DNA of 64,000 nt from Macrobrachium rosenbergii (taxonomy: Eukaryota > Arthropoda > Malacostraca > Decapoda > Palaemonidae). The notes under the pieces were generated by a model. That model was not told where the DNA came from. It ran no database searches and saw nothing but the letters and a program-made list of their open reading frames with translations. Positions 1-14,224 of the stretch are shown here, one piece after another; the stretch's first letter is position 1; each line of letters opens with the position of its first letter. The stretch lies in assembly GCF_040412425.1 (NCBI RefSeq), contig NC_089756.1, positions 10,138,726 through 10,202,725 of the forward strand, given 5' to 3'. Made by a program: the position numbers and the translations under genes.

Positions 1-1784
<1,784 letters not shown>

Positions 1785-2015
1785 GCAGCGCAAATCCTCC
1801 CTTACAGAGACAAGCTCAGCATCAAGAGAAGAAGACAGGAGGTGCTGTTCGTAATCCCCCCATCAGCAAGAATGTTCTGCAAAACAGCAGTAGACAGCAG
1901 GGCGATGGACAAAGTGCGGCTGCTGCTGCTGTTTCTTCTGCAGCAGGCTCTCCTCCTCGATCAATCTTGAAGGGTCCTGTCATTGCTGGAAGAGCAGGGC
2001 CGCCGAAAAATCAGG
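1785..2015 (+). CDS. CEP164-like exon 1 in window (internal)
   Basis: The acceptor is ttgatctttgcag and the donor is g|gtaact. The exon enters with two bases completing a codon and leaves in phase 1. It encodes a Gln/Ala/Ser-rich, Pro-containing linker, including an alanine run (AAAAAVSSAAG) and a PPRSILKGP motif. A second AG at 1787-1788 could shift the acceptor by 4 bases but would break the frame. No domain is recognised; in CEP164 this would follow the WW domain. Confidence 0.65.
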
Positions 2016-2054
2016 GTAACTTTTATTAGTTTGCTGGAATTACTCCCCCTGTTT

Positions 2055-2056
<2 letters not shown>

Positions 2057-2102
<46 letters not shown>
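2057..2102. repeat. (GA)n microsatellite
   Basis: Uninterrupted GA dinucleotide run of about 45 bp within the intron after exon 1. Confidence 0.98.
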
Positions 2103-2104
<2 letters not shown>

Positions 2105-2965
2105 CTTCTGTTGATTACTTATTCTTTCCTAAATAACAAAATTTAAGATTGCCTTTTTTCTGAATTAACAAAATTTAAAATTATGTTAATGAAATGTTAA
2201 CTAAAAAAATTATTAGTTTAGTTGATTGTGGAATGAATGTAGTTTGCTTACTCGACACACAGTCACATGATTTATTCATCATGATAATGCAGTAGTAAAA
2301 TCTCCCACTCCAATAAAGGTTAACTTTCACAAATAAGCAATTGCCTTGTCATTAGTTGTAGACGAAGTGACGTCGCATTCCTTTCTGTTATAGCGTGAGG
2401 GGTAGTTCCAATTGATTTATTGACGGGGTGGCAGCATATCTGAGATGTTTGAGAGGTCGTCAGTAGTGGCAGAGGAACCATGGTGGCTCTTGGTGAAAGT
2501 GAAAGCTCTTTGAAATTGGTTGGGAACATGGATGGAAGACAAGGTAGTGCATGACTGGGAGATTTTTGAATCGAGAAACTTTAAAGTCGCACTAATTATA
2601 CCCAATACTCACTCTAATCTCTCAGTGTTACTTGATTAAGATAAAATTAATAGATTCTAGAGCAAGTTTTTGATGAGCACCTCTCGGGTTGGAGAGAAAT
2701 TTTCTAAAAATGTTGAAATTTTTTTACATGCATATGGATTATTGTGTATCATATGTATGAATTGTTTAGTAAATCCCATGTTATATGTTATACATGAGAG
2801 TTTTTATGGTAAGTGCTCATTAATGTTGTTAAGTGGCTGGCAAAAAAAAAATAAAAAGTAAATCTTACACCTTAGGGATAGGTATTGCAAGTACCATATT
2901 CACACATTTTGTATGTGTTGAGAAATACTGGCAAGTAGAAAAATTACCAAATTTATATTTTCCAG
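2103..2965. other. Intron between exons 1 and 2
   Basis: AT-rich DNA. Overlapping open frames on the - strand at 2320-2605 have a peptide-like composition and may be a frameshifted remnant of a retroelement, but no motif is clear enough to name. Confidence 0.4.
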
Positions 2966-3153
2966 GTGTTGATAGATTGGCTCTAACACAAACAAAAGAG
3001 TCGAAAAATATCCGCTTTGAGTTTGAGACGGAGGGAATGGAATTTCATTCATCTGAAGAAGATTTTGAAGAAGAATTGGATGAAGAAGAATTGGAAGAGG
3101 AGGAGGAATATGAGGATGAAGAGGAAGAGTATGACAGTGAAGCAGAAGACCCC
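2966..3153 (+). CDS. CEP164-like exon 2: acidic tract
   Basis: The acceptor is atattttccag and the donor is ccc|gtaagt. Phase 1 in matches the preceding exon; phase 0 out. After a neutral start (GVDRLALTQTKESKNIRFEF) the exon is a long run of Glu and Asp ending SEAEDP. Such acidic tracts are disordered. Confidence 0.75.
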
Positions 3154-3269
3154 GTAAGTATGGTTTGAATGGATATTTTTACAATACTTAACTGTTCATA
3201 TCCTCTGTAACAGTAAGACCTTAGGAAGATTTAATTTCAAACAGTGTTTTCTTGCTTCTTGTATTTCAG

Positions 3270-3854
3270 GAAGAAGAGGCTATGCTGAGGGCCGGTGGTT
3301 ATGTTGATGATGACAGTGAATTAGGGGGTTTGGTTCTTAATGATGCCTCAGATCTATTGCCTTCTGGTGCTGGCCAACAAGGAAAAGCACCAAAGATATC
3401 CAACATCAATCCCATGAAACCAGATGATATTAAACCTAAGCCAACCACTCCAGCAAAGCCAAAGGATATCCCTATAGATGGCTTGAAGAAGCAAAATGAA
3501 AATACTTCAGGTCAAAGTCAGATAGCTGATAAGACACCTGTGAGGCCAAAATCAGCTGTGAATCCACAACCAACAGGTAAACAACAGGTCAACCAGGCAC
3601 CTCAAGTCATAACAAACAAAGGGGATGCTGCTAAAAGGAGTACAGAAGTCAGAGTGCCAGAAGAAAGAAAGCTGGAGTTGGAAGGGACTCCCAAGAACAG
3701 GAAAGTCAATCCCCTTGATCGTGTGGTTGCCAAACTGGGTGGGAAGACAGAGAAAAATAATCAGGTTAAGGAAAACACTGCACCTGCAGCTCCAGCAGTA
3801 ACAAAAAATCTTGAAGTTAATTTAACGGAACTGATGAAACAAGATTTGAGTGAG
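3270..3854 (+). CDS. CEP164-like exon 3: Lys/Pro-rich linker
   Basis: The acceptor is cttgtatttcag and the donor is gag|gtaggt; phase 0 at both ends. The 195 residues begin EEEAMLRAGGYVDDDSELGG and then are rich in Lys, Pro, Gln and Asn with no recognised fold, consistent with a disordered linker between an N-terminal domain and the coiled coil. Codon use and the open frame across 585 bp in AT-rich DNA support real coding. Confidence 0.8.
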
Positions 3855-4067
3855 GTAGGTGCTATCTGCATTATGTCAGCTTGGATTTTATTGGAAGGTA
3901 AACATATAAAATACTGTATTCACAAAATATTTCTTTGGTTACACAAAAATGTATTTTGTATTTGCTGAAAGGCCTTCAGAGTAGTGATGCAATAGAAATA
4001 GCAGAATTATTTGTCTGGCCCAGAGCCCTTCTGTCCCTCCTGTTTTCAAAGGAAAGCAAACTTACTA

Positions 4068-4417
4068 CAGTGAACCCCCCGTATTCACGGGGGATGCGTC
4101 CCCCCCCCCGCGAATAGGTCAAATCTGTGAATGCTTAAAACCCCTCTAAAAACACTTAGAACTGCCCATTTTGATAGCTTAAACCAAGAAAAACCCTGTA
4201 AAAATGCTTATACCTGAGTATTTTAATAGTTTTATCACAAAAAGTGCATTTATTCATGAAAATTATATGAAAATACAGTAATTAGTGAATATTTCTCAGT
4301 GAAAAATACCGCGAATGGGCAAATTTTCCGCGAATGATGACCAGATGTGTTCCACAGAGAAACCCGCGAATGCGTGAGTCCGCGAACCATGAGAACGCGA
4401 ATATGGGGGTTTTACTG
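4068..4417. mobile_element. MITE with TA target duplication (Tc1/mariner-like, non-autonomous)
   Basis: The left end CAGTGAACCCCCCGTATTC and the right end, read in reverse complement as CAGTAAAACCCCCATATTCG, form inverted repeats flanked by TA at 4066-4067 and 4418-4419. The 350-bp body holds repeated 'cgcgaat' motifs and no coding capacity. TA duplication and length fit a mariner-type MITE. Confidence 0.8.
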
Positions 4418-4419
4418 TA

Positions 4420-6279
4420 CTTTAGTTGAGAGCCCTAAATAACTTGATTCTTCTCTGTGTAGCTTTTGCCAGTACTGCAGTGCAAATCATAATTATGATA
4501 TGCTCTCATCCTCCTCATTATCACTAAGGAGCCCATTTTTAGTACTAAAACCTTATAGGTGAGATTATTAGGGAGTAAGCTTTGGTAGATTTGGGATTTA
4601 TATAAGCCATCAAGAATCCTTATCCTTTTAATCTCAGGCAACTATGCAGATTTAATAATTTTCTGGAAAGTAATGTCCTTTTTCATAGACTTCTTATATG
4701 AGTAAATTTTGATCTACATAGTCTCCAACACATGGATCACACGTTTTACACCTTTTCATTAATAAATTATTTCATCATCCCTGGAAAGAATGTTCTAGAA
4801 TTGGCCAGTTGTTTTCTCCTTGCATGATTCTATATGCAGATGAGTACTAGTTTTCCAGACCCAGGTCTAGTCAGTCCTTTTGGTTCTTATGTAGAATATT
4901 CTTTGAATCCTAAGGTTGTTGAGTGTGATCACATGCTTTGTTACATTTGGGCAATCTCTGGCCCTCAAGGACAACAACTGGTGTACAAGTTCTTCCATGG
5001 AAGTTTTTATGTGGAGAATATTGGTATTGCTTACAGCACGGGTGCTAAACTACTTGCCATGTTTTGCCTGATGTGGAGAATGCTTTTGGTTCATGCAATT
5101 CTAGTGTTAAATTTTTCAAGATACAAAATTTCAACATAATGAGGAAAGCATTACTGTATTGTCACTAGAAAAAATTTTTTTTTTTGAAGCACACGTGGAT
5201 GTGGTTAGCTGACAGGTTTGACATGAGCCATGAACTTCATTACCTTAGAGGAACTGCTTGTCATGAATTTAAAAAAAATATAGAGGAACCTTTGCAACAT
5301 ACTATTTGGAAAAGTTTGACTTGAAGTAAGTTGAAAACTCTCGAAATTATTTAGCCAATTTTCTTGTGTATTTATTGTATTACAGTATGTTGTATGTTTA
5401 GTATTAAATAATTTCTACCAAAGCTAAGTAAAAAATCTTAATACAGAGGCTGGACCCCTGCTGTTGGAATGGAGAAGCATTATACTTGTATTAATGGTAT
5501 AATTTAAATATGATTGGGTTTGCCTTCCTGTTTGACATTTATCTTTTGACTGACCCAGCTTTTGAAATAGGAGGAAAATTTCCATGCCTGATGGGTGAAA
5601 TGAGGAAACTTAATAGCTTTTATTCACAAAATGTCATTTAAATAATTTTTGGACAATTCTTTCCCAGTTGCAATTTCTTTGTTTGTGACTTTGGATGTGG
5701 CAGTGTTAGTAGGATCAGTGACTAATAAAGTGACTGATCCTACTAACACTGCCACACTTTATTAGTCACAGGGTACTAATGTAAAAAGTTTTACTAAACA
5801 GTAATGACATGATCATTGACTTCCACACTGTCTAAATTCATTTTGATAATTATTCTCTTGTAAACAGGTGAGGGCTGTCTTTGTTTGGAGGACCCTCTTT
5901 CTATCTTTGATTTACCACTTCTTTGTCTTTGAATGCCTTATGCCTTGCATGATCATGTTGATTGTGTTATAATTGAAACTGCAAAAATGCTGTAAATGAT
6001 TTAATGATATCTCATAATATGGTTTTTTTCAGTTAGTAGAAATTGGTTACTTAATCTGTTTCAACTTTGTTATAATGAGAAACATTCAATAGAAGATGGA
6101 AGGCTAAAAAGGCATACCATTATTGGTACATCATGTTATATACAGTGATAGTGATGGATTTCTAATATTTCATTACATACAGATCAGAATTGAAAACTTT
6201 GAAGGGTAACACTTTTAACATAAACTGAAAGCATTAAAAAATTTAAAAATAGATTATAAATAGAATTTATTCTTCAAAG
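4420..6279. other. Intron between exons 3 and 4, right part
   Basis: AT-rich, no supported coding sequence. The 101-codon open frame at 4834-5139 has no recognisable domain. It contains the interleaved inverted repeat at 5696-5769. Confidence 0.5.
5696..5769. repeat. Interleaved perfect inverted repeats
   Basis: 5696-5719 (24 nt) is repeated as its exact reverse complement at 5733-5756, and the adjoining 5718-5730 (13 nt) as its exact reverse complement at 5757-5769. The order is A-B-A'-B' rather than A-B-B'-A'. Confidence 0.95.
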
Positions 6280-6357
6280 GATGAAGAAAGTTTGGAGAAT
6301 GAAAAGTCATCACCTATAGACAATCCCACCTCAGATCTACCTGATCAGCAGATTAAG
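6280..6357 (+). CDS. CEP164-like exon 4 (26 codons)
   Basis: A short phase-0 exon between ttcttcaaag and aag|gtaaac. It encodes an acidic, Ser/Pro-rich peptide ending SDLPDQQIK, and continues the open frame from exon 3 into the coiled-coil exon 5. It is too short to be found by open-frame length alone; the splice sites and phase match are the evidence. Confidence 0.6.
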
Positions 6358-7098
6358 GTAAACACAATGTATGGTAAGCTGCAGGCTGTAGAGTAGAATA
6401 GATTGCCTCAGATAATGGAATAAGTAAATATATACTCGTACAACAACAAAAACCTGTGAGTAACAAGTTAAAAACTATCCAGCAGCAAATATTTCTATGG
6501 CTGGCATCAGTCGAGTAACCTCATAAAGGGGTTAAGAAATTGGTGTCAGAACTGGATGTAATACATGAATGCATGGTTAACATTTGTGTACATAATCCCA
6601 TTTGCTCTCTATGATGTTTGCCTTAGTGTACTTTTATTTTACTCAAGTTCATCATAACTCTTCCTGTATAATGAATAGTTGCATTCTTATCAAGCAATTA
6701 TGTAGCAATGCTGTTACACACACACACTGGTTTGCCAGCTCATTTTGCAAAGTAGCTTCCAAATGGCATAAACCATACACCTGTTAATGAAAGACCAACA
6801 ACTTAGTAGGTACATCTCTTAAAGTTAAACAAAAAATATTAGAAATGTATACTGGTAATAAAACTAACTACAGTAATTTAACTCATATGAAGATAGAAAA
6901 GATGAATACTGTACTCTTTTTACAGAATGTAGACTGAGTTTCTAGGTTCACAGAAACGTTGAATTGGTATTCAGCCTTGATTTCAATATACTTGCACTTA
7001 AATTATAAGATTATAGTCAGAATACAATAAAAAAGGGTTTTGACTGGAAATGAGTTACTTGTGCAGTTTTTTATATCTTTTGTTTTATACTGTACAAG
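6358..7098. other. Intron between exons 4 and 5
   Basis: AT-rich with no gene, RNA or repeat family recognised. Confidence 0.5.
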
Positions 7099-7217
7099 GA
7101 AATGAAAAAGTTACGGGAGGAAGAGGAAAAGAGACTACGTACTGAGCTAGAGCAAAGCGTGAAACTTCTTCAAGAGCAGCTTAATAAAGAGTATGAAGGT
7201 CTACGTGACAAGCTCAG
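7099..7217 (+). CDS. CEP164-like exon 5: coiled coil begins
   Basis: The acceptor is actgtacaag and the donor is cag|gttagt; phase 0 in, phase 2 out. It encodes EMKKLREEEEKRLRTELEQS followed by more charged heptads, a strong coiled-coil pattern with leucines at a/d positions. Confidence 0.75.
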
Positions 7218-8054
7218 GTTAGTTTTACCTTAGACCATGAGAATGAAGTATTGCTCTCAAACTAAGCCTAGTATTCAACCAACATCTTTCATGTATTTGT
7301 CTCTTCATATTCATTTTTTAAATGTAACTCTTAGCCCATCCTTGATTCTGATATTTTTCCTTTTTATTTAATTATATAACAATTCTGAAAGTTCCAAGTC
7401 TTGGGCTTTACTCTTAAATTGACTTTTACTGTGTAACTTTTATCAGGTTGTAATTTGTATCAGGTAGTCATCAAGAGTTACTTTGTCCATTTCATAATAT
7501 TTTAAAGGATGCTTTGATACTAACCTTTAGGTTATTGGCTTATAAGCACTGATCTGTGCTGGAGCAGAGTCAGCCAGTATTGTATTGTACTATTTTTATA
7601 GAATCTGAAATGTTAAGTGTTTCCATTTTTGGCCCTTTCTCAAGGGTTTTAGTATTGCAATTGTGTGAAGTGAGAGAGGAATTTTACTGCTTTAACTAAA
7701 CATTAACATCATTGTTATGTATTTTATTTGCGAAAGATGAGTTATTGCATGCATTTCCACACACTAAACAAACCATTCCTTTTATGGTCTTTTTATTTAA
7801 GCATTTCTTTTATTGGTTTACACAGTCTCATGGTACCTATTTCCCATTATATTACTGAAATGTGTTACAAATGTACAGTAATAGCTGTTGTATAAGAATA
7901 TTGCATTTTTGATCCTTAGAGAATGCCACTCTTTTATAAATACTTTAATTGATTTTGCCTCAGGGTTAAATGATTCAGTAAAAGAAATAGGTGATGTACA
8001 TGTTCACAATAAATGTTGTGTATATATTTTTATATTTTTTGAAAATGTTAACAG
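7218..8054. other. Intron between exons 5 and 6
   Basis: AT-rich with no supported feature; the 7888 open frame is the 3' intron running into exon 6. Confidence 0.5.
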
Positions 8055-8316
8055 GAAGGAACATGAAAGTGCAATTCAGAAGCTTCAGGACCAAGAAAAA
8101 GAGAAACTTGAAGCTGCAAGGAAACAGATAATAAGCAAGAATGATGAGGAAATTAAAAAAGTTAGAATTTCATTTGAGAAGGAACTTTCAGATAAGAGAA
8201 GTAATGTTATGAAGGATTTAGAAGAGAAGCATAATAAGGAAACAGAGAGCATGAAACTTGCATTTGTGAAAGAAATGCAACAAATGAAAGAAAAGTTGCA
8301 AAAGGAACATGAAGAG
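8055..8316 (+). CDS. CEP164-like exon 6: coiled coil
   Basis: The acceptor is atgttaacag and the donor is gag|gtaaga; phase 2 in, phase 0 out. It encodes about 87 residues of continuous Glu/Lys-rich coiled coil with repeated KE, EE and KL heptad patterns. Confidence 0.8.
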
Positions 8317-8853
8317 GTAAGATTAATTATTGGAATCCTGTGAACCACCATATTGATTATAAATAGTAAAAAAGATTCTGAAGATTTATATGAAAATTAG
8401 ATTCAGAAATATATTGCTTTTCCTTTTTTGAGCATTTCTTGACCCTCCCTTTGCAACTGAAGTTTTATATGTTTTTATGTTGTAATGGTTGGATATGATT
8501 ATTATTATTATTGTTTTGATCAGTTTTTTCATAAATCAGTTTCTGGGTATTTTTTTTTGGTTATGATGTGTGAAAAATATGATAAATAGCTAAATTTTCT
8601 TGTACCTAATCATCAAATAATGTATAAATAACATATAATGTGACCACTTTTTCTTATGTTGTACGGTAAGTTACCTTCATTGCTTTGGTGTGGTTGCTGA
8701 CTTTAAATTGGACCACAAGAAAATGACTAATGACTGTTTATATTTTTATTTTCGTTGCAGCTTGATCCCAGTCTATGAATAATGTACAGAAATTTTTTAA
8801 TCTTTCAAACTTTTTCTTTTTCTTTGTGCTAACATGTTTAAAATCTTTTACAG
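8317..8853. other. Intron between exons 6 and 7
   Basis: AT-rich; only a short ATT run near 8500 is visible. Confidence 0.5.
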
Positions 8854-8933
8854 GAAATGCAAGAACTACAAGCAGAGCTGAAATCTTTGTATGATAAAGA
8901 AAAAGAAGCTGCACAACATGCAGCATTAACAAG
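8854..8933 (+). CDS. CEP164-like exon 7: coiled coil
   Basis: The acceptor is aaatcttttacag and the donor is aag|gtacag; phase 0 in, phase 2 out. It encodes EMQELQAELKSLYDKEKEAA plus a short tail. The following intron contains DIRS element 1, yet the frame resumes correctly at 15321, which shows the retrotransposon sits wholly within intron sequence. Confidence 0.75.
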
Positions 8934-9359
8934 GTACAGTGCTGTATTTAGAATTAATATAGAGTATTTTTGAGGTGAAACTTACCCTCTATCATTTAGC
9001 TTTATCTGTGACTACTTAGGCGCGAGTTCGGCAAGTGTTAAAATTGAAACGATTGTTAATGAACACTCCCAAAAGTCACTCCCCAACCTTTTGTAGGGTG
9101 GGGGTAAGACAGTGAATGTTTTGGTTATTCATTATACTCTTGTTGATAAACAGGATGTCTGTGTAGACAAGTGCTCTGAAGTTGTTTTTTCACGGTTTTC
9201 AAATTGGTTTGTCTAGACTGTGTTTGTTGTTTCACTATAGATTCTTCTTCTCAATCTTCCCAGTCAAAATCTATTAGATTTTGAAAGTTAAGCAGTAGCA
9301 AGACCAGATTGGTTTCTTTGTAGTACGATACACATGAATTATGCATTGATCATTGTGGG

Positions 9360-11290
9360 GTAACTTGTGATTCTGACAACCGTTGTGATAGTTGCAGGGA
9401 ATGGTCTTTTGCACAAGATAGAGAAGATGGTAAAGTATTGTATTAGAAGAGAGAAGGAGAGACTTAGAAAGAATGTGAAGAGAACAGCTAGTCTTGCATC
9501 TAAGTCTTCCTTAGAATTAACTTTTGATCAAGAGATAGATAAGTCTTGATTCTTCTTCTCTAGTAGATTCACATCCTTCCACACCCACTAAGTCAGCTCA
9601 GGGAATAGGTTAGATTTAGTGCAGTCTGACATTGATTCTGTAAAATCTAGGATTGAATTTTTATGTAACAAATTTGAATCTTTTGCATCTAATGTATCTA
9701 GTGCATTGGCAGGGACAGTGTCCTCTCGTTCCATTGGCAACTCTGCGGACGCAACCTTGCCTGTCCCATTAGCTCCACCTGCCAACACGCCTGGTAGTCC
9801 TGGGGTTCTCAAATGAGGACTTAACATCCCAGGATGTTCATGGACTGTGCCCTCTGTCTACTACCTCTGCTTCTCAGTCCTCGGTGGACGAATGCAGATT
9901 GCGTTCACCTAAAGACATTCATAGTAGGGTGAAAAGGTCTAGGCCTTTGCTTTTAAATTCTTTGTCCCAAGGTTATTATAGTGATTATTCTGAACCAGGT
10001 AATCGATTGCGTTTGGCAGCGAACGATACCACTGCGCCTGCATCTGCCTCAAGGAGTCCGGAGTCCTTAGTTTAGGCATTCAGGTAATAAGCGTTCGCTC
10101 CTAGAATCCCTTTCTGTTGACGATAATCCGAGTTTTGATTTCATCAAGGCCGCAGGTATGACTGCTTCCGAGGCTTTTGTTGCTGTCTTTCTTAAGCAAA
10201 GACTAAGTCTGCGTGAGCTTCCACATGCGTCTTCTTTGTCGAGGCCACGCCAGGCATATCCTAGGTCACATGCCGCCTCAGCTAGTCTGCACGCCGCCTC
10301 ATCGAGTCTGCATGCTGCCTCATCCAGTCCAAGGGAAAAGTCAGCGAATCTTCAAGAGACAGTGGGCTGTAGAGCCTCTTCAGGGCTGCTGTTAGTGTCA
10401 GTGATGCATGAGACATTGAATAGTAAGAGGAGTGAGGAGGTAAGTGCGAGTGAATGAGTTCTTAGCGGCATCAAAGTGACAGGTCGCGCTTCTCCTGAGC
10501 TGGAAGGTAAGTCACCATGGTTAAAGGGTTCTCGCCCTCCTGTGTCAGCTGGATTTTCTCCGTTGGATCTTGAGAGAGACCATTCTCGGTTCAAGTATTT
10601 ACCGTAGTGGATTAGTAGAATTTTAGTGCCGGGTCTTACAAGACCATCTGGTTCTGAGGCTTCTTTGGTTGTCACAGATGAGGAAGACTTGTTTATTAGG
10701 CCCAGCTCTTCTTCTCAGTGTTCTCCTTCTCCTACTTTACCCTCAGATAAGGAAGAGGAACACTTAGAATCAGTCACCGCAGGTTTTAAGGAACTGGTTT
10801 AGTTGTGTTTGGACAAATATCCACAAGTCTTTTCAGTGGAGCATTCTAATACTGCTCTTGATGTGATAGGGGAGCTATCCCATGTCATGAGCAACCTTAA
10901 AGTTCGAAGAAGAGAGCAGCTTTACTCTCTGCTGGTTCCTTCAGTCTCCCCCCCTTAGTAAACTGTCTTTAATTTCAGCACATCCTTTTGGGAAGATTAT
11001 TGAAAAAAAATTGTCTGCTTCTATAGCCTTGGAGACTGAGAAGACAGAGAATAGGTCTTTTATCCATCAGTCCCAAGCTTTTAAAGGGAAGTCTCCGGCA
11101 TCTTCCTCTTCTTCTTTTAAATGTCCTTCGGGCAATGCTACCTCCTTTACTAGGTCTTCCTTTCCTAGTGCTGGAAGAAGGAAGTATCCTTTCGCCAGCA
11201 AAGTTCCAAATCCCGTTCTGCTAGGGGAGGGAAGTTCATCTCCTCTTCTTATAACAAGAATCCGAAGTGTAATAAAGAATAGCTTCTGGA
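9360..11290 (+). pseudogene. DIRS element 1 gag remnant
   Basis: Several short open stretches in different frames (9367-9549, 9619-9816, 9884-10075, 10158-10457, 11011-11298) are Ser/Arg-rich. The first has a basic charged helix (RREKERLRKNVKRT), as in DIRS Gag after the Cys/His region. Position between the left ITR and the RT, and composition, are the evidence; no intact domain remains. Confidence 0.5.
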
Positions 11291-11299
11291 GCCCTTAGG

Positions 11300-12860
11300 T
11301 ACCTGTGGGGGCCAGGTTAGGCCTCTTCACTCAAGTGTGGGAATGCTTAGTAGTAGACGCTTGGGTAGCGAAAGTACTTTTGGAAGGCTATTGCATTCCT
11401 TTCAGGAGTTCGCCTCGTCCATCAAACTAGCCCATAGCCTTTCGGTCTTACAGAAACAACCCAGAGAAGAGAAGGGTCTTGGGTCAAGAAGTCTCTTCTC
11501 TTTTAGAGAAGGTAGCTATAGAGAAAATACAGGCTATTTTGCCAGGTTTTTACAACAGGCTATTCCTAGTTCCAAAGGCAATAGGAAGTTGGAGGCCTGT
11601 CTTGGATGTATCCAAGCTCATGGAGAAAGAGGTTTGGATGTTTAAGGTTTGATATGAAAGACATACTTTCATGTCCCCATTTACCAACGTTCAAGAAAGT
11701 TCTTATGCTTTTTCTTTGGGGGAAAGACTTACCAATTTCGAGCTCTTTGTTTTGGACCAAGTTCTGCACACCTCAGGTTTTTGCCAGGGTCTTATCCCCC
11801 TTCATGAAATGGTCTCGCTTACTAGGAGTAAAGATACTCCTATACCTGATACACGTAGTGATGTCTTCACTGGAACCATATCAAAGAGTGACCTGCCTGG
11901 GCATGGTGATAGATTCTGTTCTTTTCAAGGTTTTTCCTACAAGTGCTCGAGTAGACAATCTCTTGTCAGTTGCAAGCGAATTCACCTCCTCAGGAAGCAT
12001 GCCAGCCAAATGTTGGCTGTCTCTGTTTGGTCACATGTCTTCTCTGGAGAAGTTAGTCCTAGGTGCTTGACTACAGATGAGACTGTTTCAGTTGCACTTG
12101 AGGAAGCACTGGCACACAGAGAGTCACAGCCAATCCACAAGTTAGTGCCCTGGAACCCAGATCTCTTCTCTCACCTTGGTTGATGGATGTCCGAAGAGAT
12201 ACTGCTTGCAGGGCAGTCTCTAGAGTCCCCAAGCCCAGACCTGTCACTGTATTCAGACACCTTGGACAAAGGCTGAGATTATAGTTATGGGGAATCAGAT
12301 CGCTTGCAGAGTATGGTCGCCAGTTGAAATAAATCTGCACATAAACTGCAAGGGGTTGTTGGCTATCCAGAAGGGGCTGCAGAAGCTGGAAAGTTTAATG
12401 ACGAACAAAGTAATTTCTTTCTTGTCGGACAACTCAGCATCTCTGTCTTACCTAAGAATACAAGGGGGCATGAAGCCAGAGACTAGTAGCCATTACCATG
12501 GATTTACTCCTCTGTATGGAGGAGAGGAACATTGTCTTAATGCCCCAGTGTGTACCCGGTCAATTGAATGTTCTGGCGGTGCTAAGTCATCTAGGACAGA
12601 TACTCTCCCACAAATGGACGTTAAACCCAACTGTGTGCGATGTAATTTGGAAAGAGTTTGGCTAACCTCCCATCGATCTCTTTGCAAAGAAGATGAATCA
12701 TCGTCTCCAGTTATACATCTCGCCAGTTCTGGACCCTCAAGCCTGGGCAGTAGACGCTATGGCTTTAGACTGGGCAAACCTATTCGTATATGCTTTCCCT
12801 CCATTTCTGCTATTGAAGGAAGTGCTCAAGAAACTGGGGAATCCTGGAACAACACCAATA
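11300..12860 (+). pseudogene. DIRS element 1 RT/RNase H remnant
   Basis: Fragments in all three frames recall the better copies at 24292 and 40670: a trace of RPVLDVSKL near 11600, then 'CLGMVIDSVLFK' and 'PAKCWLSLFGHMSSLEKLVL' near 11900-12060 (the segment after the YLDD site), and RNase H traces 'INLHINCKGLLAIQKGLQ' and 'FLSDNSASLSYLR' at 12320-12460. The catalytic YLDD region is not readable in one frame. Not functional. Confidence 0.65.
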
Positions 12861-12989
12861 TGATTCTAATTGTGCCTTGGTGTCCGAGGCATTGGTTCAC
12901 AGAAGCTAGAAATGTCGATAGAAGTTCCCAGAGAGTTACCTTTTTTGGACAAATCTACTTTGACAGACAGGGACAGGGAGGCTGCATGG

Positions 12990-14043
12990 AAATATCAACA
13001 TGCTTTGTCTGACTGCTTAGCAACTGTTGACAAGCTCCACAAAGCTAAAGGCTTTTCAAAGTCATCTAGGGACTGTATCCTCACTGCAAGAAGAAAATCC
13101 ACTAATATATTATATCATGGGTGCAAGTCCAGGGCTTTTCATGTCTTCGCACCAGCATTGATAATGTAATTAATTTTTTGCGATTCTTAGGATGTGCTAA
13201 AGGTTTGTCTGTTACCTCCATCAAAGGCTATAAATCCATGCTGGCTTCTGTTTTAAGGCATACTGGATTGAATATTTCAAAGGATGTTGACTTGCGTGAA
13301 GCTGTTCACTCATGTTAACTGGAAGCGCTGAAGGTTCTTCAGAAACCTCTTTTATGTTGTCTTTCGACACCTTAGAGGCCTTCCTTTTCAGCCCCGGAGA
13401 GAGGCTTCTCTCAAGTCTCTTTCTTTGAAAACCCTCTTTCTGGTGGCCTTGGCTTCAGCCAAAAGAATAAGTGAATTGCAAGCGATATCATCGTTAGTAG
13501 GGTTTTCACGTACTGGAGCAGAATTATCTTTTCTGGATTCCTTTCGTGCCAAGAATGATGTTAAGGTCAAAGCTCTTCCTAGAGTTTTCTCTATCCCTTT
13601 CTTAGAAACTCTAACTCCTGAAGAAGGAGAGCTGGTTTTATGCCCTGTTCGGGCCCTGAAGCATTATTATACGTCCTGTCTTAAACCTGCAAGGAAGCAG
13701 GGTAGGAACCTATTTTGTTAGGTCAGGAAGCCTGAGTTTCCTATGTCTAAGAATGCAATGGCTTTCTTGATTATGTAAGTCCTTAATTATGGAGGCACAC
13801 CATGCAGTCTCTCCAGAGGTTTGTTCCCTTTTGGAGGTGAAACCACATGACGTCAGAGCAGCGGCTACCTCCATTAGTTTTCACCAGCACCTCTCTCTCT
13901 CTCTAGACCGTCTAGTCTTGGCTGCACAGTGGAGGTGGTGTAGCTCTGTATTCACTTCCAGCTACTTGAGGGACGAAGAGATCCAGTATGAAGACTGCCA
14001 TATGCTAGCACCTCTGGTTTTGGCAGGGGAGATTATCTCCTAG
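12990..14043 (+). pseudogene. DIRS element 1 tyrosine recombinase, frameshifted
   Basis: The core-binding part is seen at 12990-13170 (KAKGFSKSSRDCILTARR) and at 13170-13315 (VTSIKGYKSMLASVLRH). The catalytic part has Arg in ALASAKRISELQA (13425-13721), the HxxR box as PHDVRAAATS and the nucleophile Tyr in SSYLRD (13789-14043). All catalytic landmarks are present but spread over at least three frames, so no intact enzyme. In DIRS elements this enzyme inserts the circular DNA. Confidence 0.8.
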
Positions 14044-14117
14044 TCTTCCCTTTATATCAAGAACAGATAAGGTTCTCTCTAGTTATCTGCTTCGTGGTAA
14101 ATTGGAACTGCATGTGA

Positions 14118-14224
14118 TGGGTTTGTACATGGTAGTTTGCTCCAGTTTATTTATTTGGATCATTTTGTATTGAGTTTGTACATGGTAGCTTGCTCCAGAT
14201 TATTTATTTGGATCATTTTGTATA
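14118..14224. repeat. Tandem duplication, about 58 bp
   Basis: Two adjacent copies of a segment containing ttgtacatggtag, ttgctccag and tttatttggatcattttg with few differences, in the 3' non-coding part of DIRS element 1. Confidence 0.9.

Noticed and set aside
2320..2605. Retroelement polyprotein fragment on the - strand
   Set aside because: Frames overlap and composition is suggestive, but no integrase, protease or RNase H motif can be read.
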